A stretch of 53,073 nucleotides of DNA from an uncultured Opitutaceae bacterium (GTDB lineage Bacteria > Verrucomicrobiota > Verrucomicrobiia > Opitutales > Opitutaceae): positions 1-53,073 of the forward strand of contig CAIOZY010000038.1 of NCBI GenBank assembly GCA_903862935.1, read 5' to 3'. Positions 49,097 to 53,073 of this stretch are shown piece after piece. The translations under genes were made by a program, and so were the position numbers. The first letter of the stretch is position 1, and each line of letters begins with the position of its first letter. A model generated the notes under the pieces. That model was not told the DNA's origin. It saw only the letters and a program-made list of their open reading frames with translations, and ran no database searches.

Positions 49097-50497
49097 ATGG
49101 ACCTCACCGTTCTTCCCCGAAACCGGCCAGTTCTCGACCCGGGCTTCCTTCCGGCCTCCCTTTGGAACCGCGCCTATCGCGCACTCGTTTCCTCAGACCG
49201 GGGTTCGCGCCCCATTGCCCTTGTTCTGATCCGAAGCGGGGCCTCGGCCTCGGTCCATCAAGACAGGGTTCTCTCCGCCTCGCACCCCGGGGCAAGACAC
49301 ACGCTGCGCTACGTTGAGCGGCTGCTCAAGTTCCTGCTCTGGCAGAAGGGCGGAGGCCAAGTGCTCCTGGCGGGTGCGGACGAGATCGCCCAAGCGCTCG
49401 CCCAGGTCTACAGCCCAAGGGGCGTTCGATCCTTCGATCATGGCTTCATGGGGGAAAAGGTTTACGGGCGGGTCTTTTCGGTCGAGCCGAGCGCGCTGGA
49501 TGCCCTGCCCTCCATGCACGAGGCGGGACTGCCCATCGGGCGCAACCTAGACGGGTGTCGGATCGGCTTCGACCTCGGCGGCAGCGACCGCAAGGCGGCG
49601 GCCCTGATCGACGGGCGCGTCGTCTATTCTGAGGAGATCACCTGGGACCCGTACTTTCAGAAGGACCCCGCATACCATGTTGCGGGCGTGCAGGACACGC
49701 TGGCCAAGGCCGCCGCCCACCTCCCCAGGGTCGACGCGATCGGCGGGAGCGCCGCCGGCATCTACGTCGACAACGAGGTGAGGGTCGCCTCCCTGTTCCG
49801 CGGCGTGCCCCCGGACCTGTTCGCCAAGACGATACGCAGGATGTTTCTCGACCTGAAGGACCGCTGGGGCGGCGTCCCCTTCGAGGTGGCCAACGACGGA
49901 GAGGTGACGGCCCTTGCGGGTTCGATGTCGATGAACGACAACGCTGTTCTCGGCGTCTCGATGGGAACGAGCGAGGCCGGCGGCTACGTGACCCCCTCGG
50001 GTAACATCACTCCCTGGCTGAACGAGCTGGCTTTCGCCCCGATCGACTACCGTCCGGATGCACCGGTCGATGAATGGTCGGGGGACGCCGGCTGCGGCGC
50101 ACAGTACTTCTCGCAGCAGGCGGTTGCCCGCCTTGCCCCAGCGGCGGGGTTCTCATTTCCGTCTTCCACCCCCCTGCCCGAAAGGCTGATCGCCGTCCAG
50201 AAGGCAATGGTCTCAGGGGACCCGAAGGCCCGGGCGATCTATGACACGATCGGCGTTTGCTTCGGGTACGCGATCGCCCACTACGCGGACTTCTACGAGA
50301 TCCGGAACCTGCTTGTGCTGGGACGGGTGACCTCGGGAGAAGGCGGTGAGGTCATCCTCGCTCGGGCGACTGAAGTGCTGAAATCAGAGTTTCCTGTGCT
50401 CGCCGATAAGATCCGGCTGCGGACCCCGGACGAGAAAGACAAGCGCCACGGGCAGGCGATCGCCGCCGCTAGCCTTCCGCGTCTCAAGAAGCGTTAA
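49097..50497 (+). CDS. ROK-family sugar kinase-like protein with N-terminal extension
   Basis: The 466-aa protein has an ROK core from about residue 155. The phosphate-binding DLGGSDRK contains Asp159, catalytic Asp267 lies in VANDGEVTALAG, and the second phosphate loop SMGTSEAGGY is present. The usual CxCGxxGC zinc cluster is not present; DAGCGAQY stands at that position. The first 155 residues are unlike ROK proteins and contain no motif I recognise. Its place between NagB and a PIG-L deacetylase suggests it phosphorylates an amino sugar such as glucosamine. A transcription-regulator role is unlikely because there is no helix-turn-helix. It is part of the four-gene unit. Confidence 0.8.
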   Translation: MDLTVLPRNRPVLDPGFLPASLWNRAYRALVSSDRGSRPIALVLIRSGASASVHQDRVLSASHPGARHTLRYVERLLKFLLWQKGGGQVLLAGADEIAQALAQVYSPRGVRSFDHGFMGEKVYGRVFSVEPSALDALPSMHEAGLPIGRNLDGCRIGFDLGGSDRKAAALIDGRVVYSEEITWDPYFQKDPAYHVAGVQDTLAKAAAHLPRVDAIGGSAAGIYVDNEVRVASLFRGVPPDLFAKTIRRMFLDLKDRWGGVPFEVANDGEVTALAGSMSMNDNAVLGVSMGTSEAGGYVTPSGNITPWLNELAFAPIDYRPDAPVDEWSGDAGCGAQYFSQQAVARLAPAAGFSFPSSTPLPERLIAVQKAMVSGDPKARAIYDTIGVCFGYAIAHYADFYEIRNLLVLGRVTSGEGGEVILARATEVLKSEFPVLADKIRLRTPDEKDKRHGQAIAAASLPRLKKR

Positions 50498-50505
50498 ATT
50501 TCACC

Positions 50506-51354
50506 ATGAAGTTCTCCCATCCCGAGGCTGACATCTACGTTCCCGACAACGGCGCACCTGAGGCCGCTCTGGCCCGGACGACCCACCTGTGCATCGCAGC
50601 GCACCAAGACGACATCGAGATCATGGCCTACCATGGGATCGCTGAGTGCTTCGGCCGCCCCGACAAGCGCTTCGGCGGGGTCGTTGTGACCAACGGCGCG
50701 GGAAGCCCCCGGGCGGGCGTCTACGCCGACTATACGGACGCCACAATGCAGGCAGTGCGTCGCCGGGAGCAGCGCAAGGCGGCCCTGGTGGGCGATTACT
50801 CGATCCAACTCCAGCTCGCTCACCCCAGCTCCGCGGTCAAGGACCCGGGAAATGCCGCGGTCCAAGCCGACCTAGCCGCAATTCTTGCGCTGGCCTCTCC
50901 GGCGGTCGTCTACCTCCACCAGCCCGCCGACAAGCACGACACGCACATTGCGGTGCTTTCCCACACGATCCGGGCCCTGCGAGCGATGCCCGCCTCCCGG
51001 CGCCCCAAGAAGGTTCTCGGGTGCGAGGTGTGGCGCGACCTGGATTGGCTCGGCGACAATGAGAAACAGGCCCTGGACGTGGGTTCTTATCCGAACCTCG
51101 CCGCATCCTTGGTGGGCGTTTTCGATTCCCAAATCACGGGCGGAAAACGCTATGACCTTGCCACCGCGGGACGCAGGCTCGCCAACGCGACCTATGCGGC
51201 CTCGCACTCCACGGACAAGTACCAAGCGGTGACTTGGGCGATGGATCTGACTCCGCTCGTCGCCGATCCCAAGCTATCCGTGCCGGAGTTCACACGAGCC
51301 GCAATCGCCCGGTTTCAGGACGACGTCGCCACGCGTTTGGCAAAGTTCTTCTGA
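50506..51354 (+). CDS. PIG-L (LmbE-type) deacetylase, catalytic residues intact
   Basis: The 282-aa enzyme has the zinc motif AAHQDDIE (His33, Asp35, Asp36), GGVVVTNGAGS and the C-terminal KHDTH (His144, His147) expected for the third ligand. It should remove acyl groups from N-acetylglucosamine-type substrates in the cytosol, since no signal peptide is visible. It begins 9 bp after the ROK stop, so it is co-transcribed. It may do what the degenerate domain of the upstream fusion cannot. Confidence 0.85.
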   Translation: MKFSHPEADIYVPDNGAPEAALARTTHLCIAAHQDDIEIMAYHGIAECFGRPDKRFGGVVVTNGAGSPRAGVYADYTDATMQAVRRREQRKAALVGDYSIQLQLAHPSSAVKDPGNAAVQADLAAILALASPAVVYLHQPADKHDTHIAVLSHTIRALRAMPASRRPKKVLGCEVWRDLDWLGDNEKQALDVGSYPNLAASLVGVFDSQITGGKRYDLATAGRRLANATYAASHSTDKYQAVTWAMDLTPLVADPKLSVPEFTRAAIARFQDDVATRLAKFF

Positions 51355-51420
51355 GGGTTCCTGGGGAACCCAAAGAGTTTTGCCGTTGCCACATACCCGG
51401 TTGGGCGTTCGGCTTGACGC

Positions 51421-52803
51421 GTGCGCCTCTTGCTCGCCGAAAAACTGAGGGATAAACAATTTTTCGGGCATCCCGTTGGGTTGTTCGTCCTTTTCTTCAC
51501 GGAGATGTGGGAGAGGTTCTCCTACTACGGCATGCGGGCGCTCCTGGTGCTGTACATGACGAAGCACCTCCTGGCCGATCCCCATACCGCGGGTATCATC
51601 TGGGGCTATGGCGGCCTCGAGCGGCTCCTAATCTCCGTCTTCGGCCCCATGACCGTGCAGCAGATGAGCTCGCAGATCTACGGGCTGTACACGGGTTTCG
51701 TCTACTTCACGCCCTTCTTCGGCGGCATGCTCGCAGACCGCCTGCTCGGCCAGTACCGCACGGTCTACATCGGCGCCATCCTGATGGCGATCGGCCAGTT
51801 CTTGCTCGCGAGCGAACAGATGTTCCTGGTCGGGCTGTTCTTCCTGATTATCGGCAACGGGTGCTTCAAGCCGAACATCTCGACCCAGGTCGGGAGCCTA
51901 TACCCGGAAGGGGATCCCCGTCGGGACGGGGCATTCACGATCTTCTACATGGGGATCAACCTCGGCGCATGTCTCTCCCCTTTGGTCTGTGGAACCCTTG
52001 GCCAGGTGGTAGGGTGGAGCTGGGGGTTTGCCACAGCCGGCGTCGGCATGCTGGTCGGGCTGGTGATCTACTGGCTCGGCAGTGGTTTGGTGCCACATCA
52101 GACCTCGTTTAAACAGGCCGAGGAGAAGGCCCGCGAGCGGGCGAATCAACCGTTTAGCCGCCAGGATTGGATCGCGGTGTCCGCGCTGGTGGCGATGTGC
52201 GTGCTGAACATCATGTTCTGGGCCGTCTACGAGCAGCAGGGCAACACCCTTCAGCTCTGGGCGGACGACCGGACAAACTGGCGCCTGCTCGGGATGAACA
52301 TACCGTCCACGTGGTTCCAGTCGTTCAACCCGGCAATGATCTTTATCTTCGCGCCGCTGTTGAGCTGGATGTGGCTGCGGCAATCGAAGAAGGGGCGCGA
52401 GCCGAGCAGCGTCTCGAAACTGGCGACGGGCTACTATCTGCTCGGCGCAGCCTACCTGTTCATGATCCTCGCGGCCTGGGCTGTCCCCGACGGCCACCGG
52501 GGAAGCGTCCTTTGGCTCGTCGGCACGACCTTCCTGGTGACGATCGGCGAACTCCACCTCTCTCCGATTGGACTATCGCTCGTCACAAAGGTCGCCCCGA
52601 AGAAGGTTGTTTCGATGATGATGGGGGTCTGGTTCTTCTCTAATTTCTTCGGTAACTACATGACTGGTTACCTCGGCACTTTTTATAATACGATGCCGAA
52701 GGAGAGGTTCTTCCTTATGCTGGGGATGATCGGGCTCTGCACCGGGGTCATCTTTACGCTGATCCGCAAGCCCCTCGAGAAGGCCCTCGGAAAGCACGTC
52801 TAG
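51421..52803 (+). CDS. POT-family proton-coupled peptide transporter
   Basis: The 460-aa membrane protein is predicted to have about 12-14 transmembrane helices. The proton-binding signature EMWERFSYYG at the first helix and the FYMGINLGA motif on helix 5 identify the POT/PTR family (DtpT, YdgR). These import di- and tripeptides with protons; a few bacterial members act on other solutes. The GTG at 51421 is the assigned start, 66 bp after the deacetylase stop. Its place at the end of the amino-sugar cluster suggests uptake of an amino-sugar conjugate or muropeptide fragment; this is inference. Confidence 0.88.
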   Translation: MRLLLAEKLRDKQFFGHPVGLFVLFFTEMWERFSYYGMRALLVLYMTKHLLADPHTAGIIWGYGGLERLLISVFGPMTVQQMSSQIYGLYTGFVYFTPFFGGMLADRLLGQYRTVYIGAILMAIGQFLLASEQMFLVGLFFLIIGNGCFKPNISTQVGSLYPEGDPRRDGAFTIFYMGINLGACLSPLVCGTLGQVVGWSWGFATAGVGMLVGLVIYWLGSGLVPHQTSFKQAEEKARERANQPFSRQDWIAVSALVAMCVLNIMFWAVYEQQGNTLQLWADDRTNWRLLGMNIPSTWFQSFNPAMIFIFAPLLSWMWLRQSKKGREPSSVSKLATGYYLLGAAYLFMILAAWAVPDGHRGSVLWLVGTTFLVTIGELHLSPIGLSLVTKVAPKKVVSMMMGVWFFSNFFGNYMTGYLGTFYNTMPKERFFLMLGMIGLCTGVIFTLIRKPLEKALGKHV

Positions 52804-52949
52804 AGGGCGGGTTTGGAGAATCCCCCGGAAGCGGCTCTGGTCGCGGGGCCGCTCGGGGCGGAATCAATGCCGGGTCAGGAGTGCGGGCCGCCCCTCACGC
52901 GATCCTCCCGAAGGACGCACCTTTCTGTGCAACCTAGAGCAATTTCGAT

Positions 52950-53073
52950 TTAGATAGATGTATATTGGGCATGCCGAAAGAATCCTCGGCAGTGATCGGG
53001 TTGGAAGCAGGCGAGGCTGCGTGCGACCGCGGGCTGGAGGGCCTCCAGGGTGCGGGCGGCCTCGCGGCGCAGG
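52950..53073 (-). mobile_element. C-terminal end of an IS630-type transposase, cut by the window edge
   Basis: Reading the minus strand from the right edge, an open frame of 40 codons ends with TAA at 52952-52950. Its translation ends CRGFFRHAQYTSI, preceded by RTLEALQPAVARSLACFQPDH. This matches the typical tail of IS630-family transposases, where a (D/E)C...FFRHAGY segment lies at the end. Only the C-terminus is inside the window, so intactness cannot be judged. The 146 bp between the POT gene and this stop (52804-52949) is otherwise featureless, apart from a weak GCGGC/GCCGC inverted pair. No inverted repeat or TA duplication could be confirmed. Confidence 0.6.

Overview
This is 53 kb of high-GC bacterial chromosome (roughly two-thirds G+C by eye), densely coded on both strands, with no tRNA, rRNA, CRISPR array, phage block or complete insertion sequence. 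The gene set points to a Gram-negative bacterium of the Verrucomicrobiota, probably Opitutaceae or a close relative. The reasons are an LL-diaminopimelate aminotransferase (dapL), a bifunctional aspartokinase/homoserine dehydrogenase, a TonB-dependent receptor whose N-terminus looks like the Opitutaceae type, a short EF-Ts of 197 residues, a NagB-LmbE fusion, an Mla-type outer-membrane lipid transporter, and many start codons without a clear Shine-Dalgarno sequence. The taxonomic call is inference from protein features, not a database result.

Layout. 0.2-1.0 kb: an unknown small protein and a single-domain response regulator. 1.0-9.7 kb (minus strand): thrA, a PHP-family metallohydrolase, a TonB-dependent receptor with its own terminator, and the helicase recD2. 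9.7-14.5 kb: an NTF2-like secreted protein, a HAD phosphatase and a four-gene Mla/MCE operon (permease with fused STAS domain, ATPase, MCE protein, auxiliary lipoprotein). 14.5-24.4 kb: dapL, a ketopantoate-reductase-like gene, two tandem M13 metalloproteases, a fumarylacetoacetate-hydrolase-fold enzyme and gcvP. 24.5-31 kb: OPT transporter, nth, rpsB-tsf, a DUF983 protein and a lysine 2,3-aminomutase. 31.0-31.4 kb: a non-coding stretch with two copies of a 75-nt element, each ending in a 15-pair hairpin that covaries between copies. 31.4-38.4 kb: glycine-zipper lipoprotein, a pRiA4b ORF-3-like protein, carA, HPr, TatD, an M32 carboxypeptidase, a DUF4097 protein and a lone ABC ATPase. 38.3-47 kb: dienelactone hydrolase, CBS protein, a LemA/TPM cluster, TolC-type protein, GYF membrane protein, YbaY lipoprotein and a hybrid histidine kinase. 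47.2-52.8 kb: an amino-sugar cluster (NagB fused to a degenerate LmbE domain, ROK kinase, intact LmbE deacetylase, POT transporter). The right edge cuts into an IS630-type transposase on the minus strand.

How genes work together. The Mla genes should form one lipid transporter. rpsB-tsf is the usual translation pair. thrA and dapL belong to the aspartate-family amino-acid pathway, and KamA would use lysine. The four genes at 47-53 kb read as one same-strand unit for importing an N-acetylated or peptide-linked amino sugar, removing the acyl group, phosphorylating and deaminating it. The most unusual signals are the covarying repeat pair at 31.1-31.3 kb and the NagB-LmbE fusion whose LmbE half has lost its metal-binding residues next to a free-standing LmbE enzyme that keeps them.
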